From NCBI GenBank assembly GCA_963721385.1, contig CAVRJB010000019.1, forward strand, positions 620,001 through 684,000: DNA of 64,000 bases. The letters are read 5' to 3'. This DNA is from DAOMFB01 sp963721385 (GTDB lineage: Bacteria; Acidobacteriota; Thermoanaerobaculia; UBA5066). Every line of letters begins with the position of its first letter. Position 1 is the stretch's first letter. This document shows positions 1 through 8,672 of this stretch, in pieces. The notes beneath the pieces were generated by a model that saw only the letters and a program-made list of their open reading frames with translations, was not told the origin of the DNA and did not search any database. The translations under genes and the position numbers were made by a program.

Positions 1-979
1 CCTCGACGGCTGCGAGCTCGGCGGCGTGGGGCCCCCTGCGGATCCGCTCGAGCGGGACCGGGTTGAAGAAGACCGGCGGCACGGCGAACTGGTAGAAGAC
101 GAAGATCATGACGCCGACGAGCAGGATGAAGGCCTGCATCGGGACCTTCAGGAGTCCGTTGAAGAGGAGGCCGAGCCGGCTCTCGGCGGCGGACCTGCCG
201 CCGAGGTACCGTCCCACCTGCGACTGGTCCGTGCCGAAGTAGGAGAGCGCGAGGAAGAAGCCGCCGACGAGCCCCGACCAGACGTTGTAGCGGGTCGAGA
301 AGTCGAGCTTCCAGTCCACCGTGTTCAGCCGTCCGAGGCGCCCTGCGACGTGGAGGGCGTCGAGGAAGCCGACGTCCGGGGGCAGCAGGCGGACCGTGAC
401 GAGGAATGCGAGGAGGAGGCCGCCGGTCGCGACGAGGAACTGCCACGACTGCGTCCAGTTCACCGCCTTCGAGCCGCCCGACGTCGTATAGACGATCACG
501 ATTCCGCCGATGACGAGATTCGTCAGCGCGATGTTCCAGCCGAGCAGGACGGAGAGGACGATCGACGTGGCGTAGATCGAGATGCCCGTCGAGACGCCGC
601 GCTGCAGGAGAAAGAGGGACGAGGCGAGCGAGCGCGTCTTCAGGTCGAACCGGCCCTCGAGGTACTCGTACGATGTGAAGACCTTCAGGCGTCGGTAGAT
701 CGGGACCGCCGTGATCGACAGGACGACCATCGCGACCGGCAGCCCGAAATAGAACTGGAGGAAGCGCGTCCCGTCGGCGAAGGCCTGCCCGGGCGTCGAG
801 AGGAACGTGATGGCGCTCGCCTGAGTCGCCATGATCGAAACGAGAATCGTGTACCAGGGCGTCAGCCGTCCGGCGAGGAGATAGCCGTCGAGGTCCTTGT
901 GGTGCCGATTCCTGAAGACCCCGAACCCCGCGATGAAAACGAGCGAGGCCGCGAGGACGGCCCAGTCGAGAGACCTCAG
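1..979 (-). CDS. Sodium:solute symporter (SSS family), C-terminus cut by window edge
   Basis: This is a polytopic inner-membrane protein that should move an organic solute with Na+. About 326 residues are visible and the 3' end lies outside the window. Hydrophobic helices alternate with short loops, and the stretch GTDQSQVGRYL near residue 246 is the family signature (GTDQ..V.RY). The reading frame begins upstream of any ATG, GTG or TTG. The only start that keeps the first helix is a CTG whose last two bases begin the TGA stop of the 45-residue gene before it (CTGA). The first ATG, at MATQAS, would delete the first membrane segment. The substrate cannot be told from sequence; the adjacent deacetylase hints at a sugar or amino-sugar derivative, but that is only context. 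Confidence 0.85.
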   Translation of the reverse strand, partial: MRSLDWAVLAASLVFIAGFGVFRNRHHKDLDGYLLAGRLTPWYTILVSIMATQASAITFLSTPGQAFADGTRFLQFYFGLPVAMVVLSITAVPIYRRLKVFTSYEYLEGRFDLKTRSLASSLFLLQRGVSTGISIYATSIVLSVLLGWNIALTNLVIGGIVIVYTTSGGSKAVNWTQSWQFLVATGGLLLAFLVTVRLLPPDVGFLDALHVAGRLGRLNTVDWKLDFSTRYNVWSGLVGGFFLALSYFGTDQSQVGRYLGGRSAAESRLGLLFNGLLKVPMQAFILLVGVMIFVFYQFAVPPVFFNPVPLERIRRGPHAAELAAVE

Positions 980-1113
980 CGGAAGAGCCTCGACAAGAGG
1001 TCGTAGAGGACGACCTGAAGCGCCAGCAGGGCGAGGACCGCGCCGTAGAGGCGCTTCCAGCTTCCCCCGAAGGGCGGGGCGTCGCCGCCGCCCGGAAGGG
1101 CCGGGCCGCTCAC
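976..1113 (-). CDS. 45-residue single-span membrane protein
   Basis: This short gene is wedged between the PIG-L deacetylase and the symporter. Its GTG start overlaps the deacetylase stop (GTGA), and a GGGAGG ribosome site lies inside the end of that gene. The product starts MSGPALPGGG, has a Gly/Pro-rich head, one hydrophobic helix of about 17 residues (YGAVLALLALQVVLYDLL) and a basic tail SRLFR. It ends in a CTGA overlap with the symporter. The tight coupling on both sides suggests a real small subunit or assembly factor for the transporter, comparable in position to small partners of other SSS carriers. I know of no named family for it. Confidence 0.6.
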   Translation of the reverse strand: MSGPALPGGGDAPPFGGSWKRLYGAVLALLALQVVLYDLLSRLFR

Positions 1114-3587
1114 CTCCCGCCGCTCACGAGATTCACGAAGAGGCGGTAGGCGCCCGGCACGCCGGCCGGGAGCTGGCGGAAGAAGGCGAGCCCCGTGTAG
1201 ACGAACGTCCCCTTCCCGTGCCGGACGAAGATCAGCGATCCCGCCTTCGCCGGCTCGCCCGGGTCGCCCATCGAGAGGGGCGTCTCGTAGGCCGGGTCCA
1301 AGGTCCCCGCGAAATAGAGCCCGCGCTCCTGCACCCAGCCCTCGAAATCGGCGGACGTGATCCGGTTCGGCGTCGTCAGGAGCGGGTGCGTCGGAAGGGA
1401 CAGAGTGACGGGCGCCTCCTCGACGGTCACGCGGTCGCGGGAGATCTTGAACGGCTTCGGCCCGATCTCCTCGGTCACGAGCTCGGACGACGTGTCGTAC
1501 TGGACGACGAGCGTCCCTCCCTTTTCGACGAAGTCGAGGAGACGCCGATTCGCGGTCTTCAGCCGTTCGCGCGTGTTGTACGCACGGATCCCCGCGACGA
1601 CCGTCCCGAAGCGGGAGAGGTCACCGGTCGCGAGGTCGTCGTCGGAAAGAAGCGTCACGCTGTAGCCGAGCTGCCGGAGCGCCTCGGGGACGGGGTCGCC
1701 GGAGCCCATGACGTAGCCGATCGCTCGAGGCGGCGCGGTGACGTCGAGGCGCAGGAGCTTCGCCTCGGCGAGCGGAAAAAGGGTCTGCCGCGGGATGTGC
1801 GGATAGTCGATCGCAACGGCGCTCCGCGCGGGCACGGCTGCCGGCGCCACGATCTCGGCGCCCAGCACCGCCTCGGACGGCTTCGCAGGAGGTGTCACGG
1901 CGAAAACGGCCGTCGTCGTGCCGCCGGCCGCAGGGAAGGAGAATGGCGCCTCGCGCGGGACGGCGCTCCAGCCGGGCGGCAGCGTCAGACGAAGGGTTCC
2001 GTCGGCGGCCGCATTCGACCGGAGCGAGACGGTCACGTTCTTCGGCGTGGCCGCGGGAAACGCGTAGACCTTCTCGCCGAAGTTCGCGGTGACGGCCGGG
2101 GCGATCTCGAACGGCTGGTAGACCTCGCCGAGGACGGGGTCGGTCTTCCGGAAGACGACGGGCGTTTCGTAGACGAGCGTCTCGCCTCCCGCCGCGACGC
2201 GGAACCGGGCGATGAGCGGCGGCGGGCCGACGGGGAGCCCGATCAGCTTCTCGTCCGAGACGCCGAAGAGCCCCTTCGACGCGGGCTTCGCCAGCCAGAA
2301 CGGCTGCGTTGCCGGAGCGTCGGCCGGGATCTTCACGGTCACGGTCGCCTTGAGCGGCTCGTTGTTTTTCAAGGCCCCGCCCGCGGCGGGGGCCATCCCG
2401 TACGTCACGCCGGCGCTTTCGAGCGCCATCGGGAAGGTCGACCGGTTGAGCGTCGCGAGGGCGACTTTCACGTCGCTCCCGGGCGTCGCGATCGCCGCAT
2501 CGGCTACGGCCTCGGTCCAGAGGCCGGCGCAGGCGCGAATCACCTCGGCGAGATCCGCCAGTTTCCCGGCTCTCCACGGGCTCTCCGGGAGCGCCTTCAT
2601 CACCGCGTACGCCTTCAGGAGAACCGGGAGGCTCGCGGACGGATCCTCGTCGCGGAACGTCCGTTCAGCGTCCTGGAGCAGGGGAGCCACCGTCTCGCCT
2701 CCGGGGACGCGCTTCCAGGTCAGGTCGATTCCCTCGAAGAGGTCCTTCTCCGCCCTGTCGCCCTTGAGGAGCTGGAAGTCGTTCACCCAGCTTCCGCGCC
2801 GCTCCGCCGACCCGAAGCCCTGGCTCTTGTGCATCGAGCGGCTCTGAGCCGCGATCTCGGTGTAAGAGCGGCCGAGGAGCGCGTTGTAGGCGCCGAGATC
2901 GACGCTGACACCGCCCGGCATCTCCGTCCGCGGCTGGTCGGAGCGGAACCGGAAGACGTTGAAAAAGACGCGGCGGGGCGTCCACGGTCTGAGCCCCTCG
3001 GCGATCTGTTCGGGGAAGCGCGTCGGGTCTCCTGCGGCGTCGAAGGCTTCGACGGAGAGGATCGCCGACGCGGTGTGCTGACCGTGGCCTCCTTCGCCCG
3101 TCGTCGGGAAGCGGTTGACGACGACGTCGGGCTGAAAGGTCCGGATCACTCGGACGACGTCCGCGAGCACCTTCTCCCGATCCCAGATCGTCAGCGTCTC
3201 GGCGGGGCTCTTCGAGTACCCGAAGTCGATCGCCCGGGTGAAGAACTGCTTCGCGCCGTCGACGCGCCGCGCGCCGAGGAGCTCCTGCGTCCGGACGACG
3301 CCCAGCAGATCCGCAGTCTCGCTCCCGATCAGGTTCTGGCCGCCGTCACCGCGCGTCATGGCGAGGTAGCCCGCGTCGAGGAGACGCCCCTTCGCGCCCC
3401 AGGCGAGGAAGGCCGTGTTCTCGTCGTCCGGATGCGCGGCGACGTAGAGGACGCGCCCGACGACGTTCAGCTTCTCGAGCGCGAGGCGGATCTCGGCGGC
3501 GCTCATCTCGCCCTGCGGCGCGGCGGCGACGAGGGTCGGGGCGGCGGACAGCAGGAGCAGGGCGGCAGCGAGGCGGATCGGCTTCAT
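1110..3587 (-). CDS. PIG-L (LmbE-like) family deacetylase, secreted, 825 aa
   Basis: This is a zinc-dependent N-deacetylase of the PIG-L superfamily with a long extra C-terminal part. A signal peptide occupies residues 1-23. The metal motif AHPDDE is at residues 51-56, and the second ligand group HGQH at 168-171, as expected for the family. The C-terminal two thirds contain beta-rich segments and, near the end, a Rossmann-like stretch (IGYVMGSGDPVPEALRQLGY) resembling the glutamine-amidotransferase-like domain found in large bacterial PIG-L proteins. The chosen ATG gives a clean signal peptide; an in-frame extension of 63 residues upstream is Arg-rich and unlikely to be translated. It is coupled to a small membrane protein and an Na+ symporter, so it may release a product that is then imported. 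Confidence 0.85.
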   Translation of the reverse strand: MKPIRLAAALLLLSAAPTLVAAAPQGEMSAAEIRLALEKLNVVGRVLYVAAHPDDENTAFLAWGAKGRLLDAGYLAMTRGDGGQNLIGSETADLLGVVRTQELLGARRVDGAKQFFTRAIDFGYSKSPAETLTIWDREKVLADVVRVIRTFQPDVVVNRFPTTGEGGHGQHTASAILSVEAFDAAGDPTRFPEQIAEGLRPWTPRRVFFNVFRFRSDQPRTEMPGGVSVDLGAYNALLGRSYTEIAAQSRSMHKSQGFGSAERRGSWVNDFQLLKGDRAEKDLFEGIDLTWKRVPGGETVAPLLQDAERTFRDEDPSASLPVLLKAYAVMKALPESPWRAGKLADLAEVIRACAGLWTEAVADAAIATPGSDVKVALATLNRSTFPMALESAGVTYGMAPAAGGALKNNEPLKATVTVKIPADAPATQPFWLAKPASKGLFGVSDEKLIGLPVGPPPLIARFRVAAGGETLVYETPVVFRKTDPVLGEVYQPFEIAPAVTANFGEKVYAFPAATPKNVTVSLRSNAAADGTLRLTLPPGWSAVPREAPFSFPAAGGTTTAVFAVTPPAKPSEAVLGAEIVAPAAVPARSAVAIDYPHIPRQTLFPLAEAKLLRLDVTAPPRAIGYVMGSGDPVPEALRQLGYSVTLLSDDDLATGDLSRFGTVVAGIRAYNTRERLKTANRRLLDFVEKGGTLVVQYDTSSELVTEEIGPKPFKISRDRVTVEEAPVTLSLPTHPLLTTPNRITSADFEGWVQERGLYFAGTLDPAYETPLSMGDPGEPAKAGSLIFVRHGKGTFVYTGLAFFRQLPAGVPGAYRLFVNLVSGGR

Positions 3588-3718
3588 CGGCGAGGTTCCC
3601 CCGGGCGGGAAGTGTAGCGGCCTCCCCGTCTGACGTGGCCGGGCGCCCGTTTTCGTTCGGCCTCGTTCCACCGGAACCCGGCGCGGCCCCGATCGACCGA
3701 GTGGAGTAACGTTGGAGA

Positions 3719-4372
3719 ATGTTCCTCGGACACGTCGCCGTCGGGCTCGCCGCGAAGAAAGTCGCGCCGAAGACATCGCTTCTCTGGCTCGTCGGGGCGC
3801 CGTCGCTCCTCGACCTCCTCTGGCCTGTTTTTCTCGCGATCGGGCTGGAGGAGGTCCGGATCGCTCCCGGCATCACGGCGGTGACGCCGCTCGACTTCGT
3901 CTCGTACCCCTGGTCGCACAGCCTCGTCATGACGCTCGTCTGGTCGTCGCTCGCGGCGGCCGCCTACCTCGCGGCGACGGGGTACGCGGCGGGCGCGCTC
4001 GCGATCGCGCTCGGGGTGACGAGCCACTGGCTCTTCGACTGGGTCTCCCATCGCCCCGACATGCCCCTCGCGCCGTGGAGCGGCTCGAAGGTGGGCCTCG
4101 GGCTCTGGAACTCCGTTCCCGCGACGCTCGCGGTGGAGGGCCTGCTGTACGGCCTGGGACTCTGGATCTACGTGCGGAGGACGAAGCCTGCCGACGCGAC
4201 GGGACGCTGGGCCTTCGTCGCCTTCGCGGCGTTCCTCGGAGCCGTTTACCTCGGCAACGTCTTCGGTCCGCCGCCGCCGAACGTCTCCGCGCTGACGGCG
4301 GTTACCTTCGCACTTTTCCTCGTCCCCTTCTGGGCCGGCTGGTTCGACCGGCACCGTGCGCTCCGGGCCTGA
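3719..4372 (+). CDS. Membrane-bound metal-dependent hydrolase-like protein (YdjM type)
   Basis: The 217-residue product is an integral membrane protein with about five hydrophobic segments. It begins MFLGHVAVGLAAKK, and has SHS near residue 62 and SHWLFDWVSHRPDMP near residue 101. These His/Asp placements match the LexA-regulated YdjM-like family of putative membrane metal-dependent hydrolases. A ribosome site (TTGGAG) precedes the ATG. It is divergent from the PIG-L gene, with a 131-base gap that must hold both promoters. The substrate is unknown. Confidence 0.7.
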   Translation: MFLGHVAVGLAAKKVAPKTSLLWLVGAPSLLDLLWPVFLAIGLEEVRIAPGITAVTPLDFVSYPWSHSLVMTLVWSSLAAAAYLAATGYAAGALAIALGVTSHWLFDWVSHRPDMPLAPWSGSKVGLGLWNSVPATLAVEGLLYGLGLWIYVRRTKPADATGRWAFVAFAAFLGAVYLGNVFGPPPPNVSALTAVTFALFLVPFWAGWFDRHRALRA

Positions 4373-4379
4373 CGGATCC

Positions 4380-5786
4380 TCAGACCGCCGGTCGCCTCGT
4401 ATGCCAGTCGGTCCGGCGCTGGTACTCCGCCGCGATCTCGACGAGCGTCTCGTCGCCGAAGGCCCGGCCGGTCAGCTGGAGGCCGGTCGGCAGACCCTCG
4501 GCGCCGAATCCGTTCAGGACGGAGATGGCGGGCTGGCCGACGAGGTTTCCCGCCGGGATGACGGCCGGGCCGCCGCCGACGTCCGGGTAGGCCTTGTCGA
4601 AGTCGACGCCGATCGGATAGGAGACGGTCTGGCGGGACGGAGCGACGAGCGCGTCGTACCTCGCGTAGAGCGGGTCGAGGGCCCGCTTCATCGGCCCCCG
4701 GAGGCGCATCGCCTGCAGGTAGTCGACGGCGAGGACGGTCGACGCGGCGAAGCCGCCGAACTTGTCGTTCGCCTGCCGGAGCTTCTGCGTCGCACCGCTC
4801 TCTATCAGGGTGCGGAAGGCGCTCGCCCCCTCGGCCTGGACGATCGTGGAGACGGCCGGGCCATACGGGAAGTCGGGGAACTCCACGTCGTCGACGACGT
4901 CGCAGAAAGCGCGGAGGGCCTCGACCGACGCCTCGAAGTTCTTCCTCACCTCGGGCTGCGCCTTTTCGGCTGAGCCCTTGATGACGCCGACCTTCCACCG
5001 TTTCTTCACCGGCGGGCGGGCCGCCCAAGGGCGGTCGACCGTAGTCGGGTCGAGCGGGTCCTTCCCGCAGATCGCGGCCATGACGAGGCCGCAGTCGTCG
5101 GCCGTTCGACACATCGGTCCGAGCTTGTCGAGCGTCCAGCAGAGGGCCATGGCGCCGTGGCGGCTGACGCGGCCGTAGGTCGGGCGAAGGCCGGCGACGC
5201 CGCTGAAGGCCGCGGGCGTGATGATCGAGCCCGAGGTCTCCGAGCCGATCGAGAAAGCGACGAGGCCCGCGGCGGTCGCGGCGCCGGGACCGGAGGACGA
5301 GCCCCCCGACCAGTAATTCAGGTTCCACGGCGTCCGCCCCGGTCCCGTGAACGACGCGTCGGCGTTGTTGTAGCCCATCCCGCCCGCCAGCTCGACCATC
5401 GCGAGCTTCGCGACGAGGACGGCCCCGGCCTCGCGGAGCTTCGCGACGACCGTCGCGTCGTAGTCGAAGACCTGGTTCCGGAAGGGCTCGGCGCCCCACG
5501 TCGTCGGGATCCCCTTCGTGGCGAGGAGGTCCTTCACGCCATACGGGATGCCGTGCAGCGGGCCGCGCCACTTCCCGGAGGCGATCTCGGCCTCGGCCTG
5601 CTTCGCCTGCGCGAGAGCGAGCTCGCGGGTGATCGTGACGACGGCGCCGAGCGAGGGGCCGACCATCTCGAGTCGGTCGAGCGACGCCTGCGTCAGGGCG
5701 ACGGGCGAGATCTCCTTCGTCCGGATCTTCTCGGACAATTCGCGGACCGGAAGGGCGAGGGTGCCGGCGGGGAGCGGCGCGGCCAT
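4380..5786 (-). CDS. Amidase (amidase-signature family)
   Basis: This 468-residue enzyme should hydrolyse a carboxamide through a Ser-cisSer-Lys triad. Lys85 sits in YGVKDLLATKG, the cis-Ser in GGSSSGPG at 161-168, and the nucleophile is Ser187 in GSETSGSI. These are the standard positions of the family, which also includes GatA. It is more likely a stand-alone amidase than GatA because gatB and gatC are absent. The ATG overlaps the stop codon of the preceding Tat-signal gene by one base (TGATG), so the two are translationally coupled. Confidence 0.88.
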   Translation of the reverse strand: MAAPLPAGTLALPVRELSEKIRTKEISPVALTQASLDRLEMVGPSLGAVVTITRELALAQAKQAEAEIASGKWRGPLHGIPYGVKDLLATKGIPTTWGAEPFRNQVFDYDATVVAKLREAGAVLVAKLAMVELAGGMGYNNADASFTGPGRTPWNLNYWSGGSSSGPGAATAAGLVAFSIGSETSGSIITPAAFSGVAGLRPTYGRVSRHGAMALCWTLDKLGPMCRTADDCGLVMAAICGKDPLDPTTVDRPWAARPPVKKRWKVGVIKGSAEKAQPEVRKNFEASVEALRAFCDVVDDVEFPDFPYGPAVSTIVQAEGASAFRTLIESGATQKLRQANDKFGGFAASTVLAVDYLQAMRLRGPMKRALDPLYARYDALVAPSRQTVSYPIGVDFDKAYPDVGGGPAVIPAGNLVGQPAISVLNGFGAEGLPTGLQLTGRAFGDETLVEIAAEYQRRTDWHTRRPAV

Positions 5787-6169
5787 CAGCGGGTCCCGGC
5801 CACGCCCTGGAGGGCGGCAAAGTAGACGATGTCGGGCTCGTCGGAATTCGCGAGCGGCATCTTCGTCATCCGTTCGGCGTTGAGGATCGAGCGTTCGACC
5901 GACTTCCTCACGCCCTCCATCTGTTCGGGCGTCAGGTGCTGGCCGTACTTCGCCTTCACGAGCTGCATCATCGGCTCGAGGGCGGCCGGAGGCGGTGCGG
6001 GCGTCGGGGAGGGCGACGGAGCCGGCGCCGTGGCGGGAACAGGAGCGGCCTGTCCCGCGAGCGGGAGGGCGCGGCCGAGGATCGGGGCGCCCGCGGCGAC
6101 GGCAAGCGCCGTGGCGAAGCGGCGTCGGGACGTGGCGGCCGGCCGGGCCGGGGCGTTGGAATCGCTCAT
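5786..6169 (-). CDS. Small Tat-signal protein paired with the amidase
   Basis: The 127-residue product has a twin-arginine signal near its start (SRRRFATALAVAAGAP), a Pro/Ala/Ser linker, and a helical domain of about 65 residues (MMQLVKAKYGQHLTPEQMEG onward). The Tat signal implies export in a folded state. It ends one base into the amidase start codon. The amidase itself has no signal peptide, so a joint complex would need hitch-hiker export; that is a guess. No domain family is recognised with confidence. Confidence 0.7.
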   Translation of the reverse strand: MSDSNAPARPAATSRRRFATALAVAAGAPILGRALPLAGQAAPVPATAPAPSPSPTPAPPPAALEPMMQLVKAKYGQHLTPEQMEGVRKSVERSILNAERMTKMPLANSDEPDIVYFAALQGVAGTR

Positions 6170-6202
6170 GCGAAAACTCCTTGGGGGGATTCTCCGTCAG
6201 GC

Positions 6203-8635
6203 TCAGTAGAGGAGGAAGGCCGCTCGCCGGCGCTCGAACTCCACGACCGAGGCGGCCCAGCCGCCGACGATCTCGCCGGCCGTCTCGCCCCGGAAGAAGC
6301 GCCGCATCGCGCTCTCCGAGAGGAGCAGGTGGTTCGCGCGCTTGGAATCCCATTTGTCCGGGTGGAGGTCGCGGAGGGCCGTCATGAGGTGAATGCCGAG
6401 GGCGACGGCGTCGAGCGCCTTCCGGTCGACTAGCGTGATCCTCACGCCGCTGCATTCCTCGCCCTTGTGGACTGACGAGGCCGGCGCGAAACGGACGGGG
6501 GTGAAGCGGACGCCGGCGATCCCCCGCGAGTTCAGGGTGGCCGCGACGCGGGAGCCGTCCATCCACGGGGCGCCGATCACTTCGAACGGCGTGTCGGTGC
6601 CGCGCCCGACGGAGACGTTCGTCGCCTCGAGGAGACCGATGCCGGGGTAGAGCGCCGCCCCGGTGACCGTCCGGAGGTTCGGCGACGGATTCGTCCAGGG
6701 GAGGCCGGTCTCGTCGTACCAGAGGTCGCGCGTGTAGTTCTCCAACTTCACGACCGTCAGGTCGGCCGCGAGCTTCCGTTCGGCGTCGAAGAGGCGCGCC
6801 ATCTCGCCGATCGTCATGCCGGGCCGGACCGGGATTGCGTGGTAGGCGATGAACGAGAGCTTGTCGTCGTCGGCGAGCGGTCCCTCGACCTTGTCAGCCG
6901 TGATCGGGTCGGGGCGGTCGAGGACGACGACCGCCACTTTCGCCTTCGCGGCCTCTTCCATCACGTAGCCCATCGTCGTCAGGAAGGTGTAGTGGCGCGC
7001 CCCCGCGTCCTGCAGGTCGACGACGACGGCGTCGAGGCCCGCGAGGTCCTCCGGCCGTGGCCGCCGGGACTCCTTCGTGTCGCCGTAAAGCGACCGGACG
7101 GGGAGCCCGGTCTTCTCGTCCGTCGAGTCGCCGACCCTCTCGTCGAGGAGGCCGCGGATGCCGTGCTCGGGGGAGAAGAGCCTCACGAGCTTCACCCCGG
7201 CGGCGCGAGCCGCGGGACCGTTCAGGACATCGATCGTGGCGCGGCCGTCGCGGGTTTGACCGGTCTGGTTCGTCAGAAGAGCGATGCGCTTCCCGGCAAT
7301 CTGCTTGAACGAATTCGCTTCGAGGGTGTCAATGCCCGGCCGGACCTGCCCGACGACTCGCGCCAGCGCCGGCTCTTTTCCGGTTGAAGCACGCGCCGAG
7401 GGCGCGAGCGCCGCAGCCCTTGTCGAGCCGGCGGCCGCAAGGAGGGCGACGCGTTCTGCAGCGGCCCGCAGATCGTCCGCCGTCGCATCCGTGATCGCCG
7501 ACGCGGCGATCGTGGCGACCTTCCCGCGGAGCGCGATGACGTTTCCCGAGTCGTCGGGGTGGTTCCGGTTCGTCAGGAGGATCACGAAGGACTGCGTCAG
7601 GGGGTCGATCCAGATCGAGGTCCCCGTCCAGCCGGTGTGGCCGAACGAGCCGAGGGGAAAGAGGTCGCCCCGGTTCGAGGCGAACGAGGTCGCCACGTCC
7701 CACCCGAGGGCGCGGAGGTCACCGTCGCCGAACGAGCGGGGGCGCGTCATGGCGGCGACGCCGGCGGGGGAGAGGACGGGCGCGCCCCCCTTCAGCATTG
7801 CCATGGCGTAGCGGGCGAGGTCGTCCGCCGTGGAGAAGAGTCCCGCGTGCCCGGCGACGCCGCCGACGGCGAAGGCGCGCGGGTCGTGGACGTCGCCGCG
7901 GCGAAAGGCTCCCCCGATCTTCTCGGTCGGGGCGATTCTCGAAACAGGGAGCGTCCCCCTCCCGTTCGGCCGGAACTCCGTCTCCCTCATTCCGAGAGGC
8001 TCGAAGACCCGCGAGGCTGCGAATTCATTGAGGGGAAGAGAGGAGACCTTTCGGACGATCTCGCCGAGGACCTCGTATCCGGCGTCGGAATAGAGAAAAC
8101 GGGCTCCGGGCGCCGCGACGAGAGGCTGCCGGCATTTCCTTTCGAAGATCTCTTCCGGCGTTCCGGCATACAGGGCCATCGGATCGTCGGCGGCCAGTCC
8201 GGAGCGGTGCGTCAGGAGCTGCTCGACGGTGACGCTCTCCCGCTCGCCGCCCCCGGCCGCAAAGCCGGGGAGGATTTTCGCGACGCGGTCGGCGAGGCGA
8301 AGCTTCCCGTCCTCGACCAGCGCCATGACGCTCGTCGCGGTCGCGATCGGCTTCGTCAGAGAGGCCACGTCGAAGACCGTGTCGACGGTCATCGTCTCGA
8401 CGGCCGGCGCGACGGCCCGGTTTCCGTACGCCTTCCGGTAGACGACCTTCCCGCGCCTCCCGACGAGGACGACGGCGCCGGGGCATTCCTTCTTCGAGAT
8501 CGAGTCGACGACGGCGGCGTCGATCCGCGCGAGGCGCTCCGCCGACATGCCCACCGAGACGGGGGAGGCGACGGGAAGGGGAGGGGCCGGGCGGGCCGCG
8601 GCGAGGGCGGCGAGGAGGAGAGCGCCGAGGCTCAT
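6203..8635 (-). CDS. Serine hydrolase (beta-lactamase fold) fused to NamZ/DUF1343 muramidase domain
   Basis: The 810-residue secreted protein joins two enzymes. The N-terminal half is a class C beta-lactamase/DD-peptidase-like serine hydrolase: after a signal peptide comes SLTK at residues 92-95 and YSD at 182-184, with an HTGWTG motif further on. From about residue 430 the protein is DUF1343, the family of exo-beta-N-acetylmuramidase NamZ (ALLTNQTG, LFSPEHGIRG, VVDLQDAGARHYTF, DRPDP). NamZ removes terminal MurNAc during peptidoglycan turnover; the serine hydrolase would act on the peptide or a similar ester or amide. A GTG codon directly before the ATG is an equally possible start. The gene stands alone between an amidase pair and a lipoprotein gene. 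Confidence 0.9.
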   Translation of the reverse strand: MSLGALLLAALAAARPAPPLPVASPVSVGMSAERLARIDAAVVDSISKKECPGAVVLVGRRGKVVYRKAYGNRAVAPAVETMTVDTVFDVASLTKPIATATSVMALVEDGKLRLADRVAKILPGFAAGGGERESVTVEQLLTHRSGLAADDPMALYAGTPEEIFERKCRQPLVAAPGARFLYSDAGYEVLGEIVRKVSSLPLNEFAASRVFEPLGMRETEFRPNGRGTLPVSRIAPTEKIGGAFRRGDVHDPRAFAVGGVAGHAGLFSTADDLARYAMAMLKGGAPVLSPAGVAAMTRPRSFGDGDLRALGWDVATSFASNRGDLFPLGSFGHTGWTGTSIWIDPLTQSFVILLTNRNHPDDSGNVIALRGKVATIAASAITDATADDLRAAAERVALLAAAGSTRAAALAPSARASTGKEPALARVVGQVRPGIDTLEANSFKQIAGKRIALLTNQTGQTRDGRATIDVLNGPAARAAGVKLVRLFSPEHGIRGLLDERVGDSTDEKTGLPVRSLYGDTKESRRPRPEDLAGLDAVVVDLQDAGARHYTFLTTMGYVMEEAAKAKVAVVVLDRPDPITADKVEGPLADDDKLSFIAYHAIPVRPGMTIGEMARLFDAERKLAADLTVVKLENYTRDLWYDETGLPWTNPSPNLRTVTGAALYPGIGLLEATNVSVGRGTDTPFEVIGAPWMDGSRVAATLNSRGIAGVRFTPVRFAPASSVHKGEECSGVRITLVDRKALDAVALGIHLMTALRDLHPDKWDSKRANHLLLSESAMRRFFRGETAGEIVGGWAASVVEFERRRAAFLLY

Positions 8636-8672
8636 CACACCCCGAGTCTATTCGCGCGCGGGACGTTCGGGC

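Noticed and set aside
897..3617. A 906-residue open frame on the plus strand
   Set aside because: It is antisense to the PIG-L deacetylase, which has a signal peptide and zinc motifs. Composition is typical of a shadow frame.
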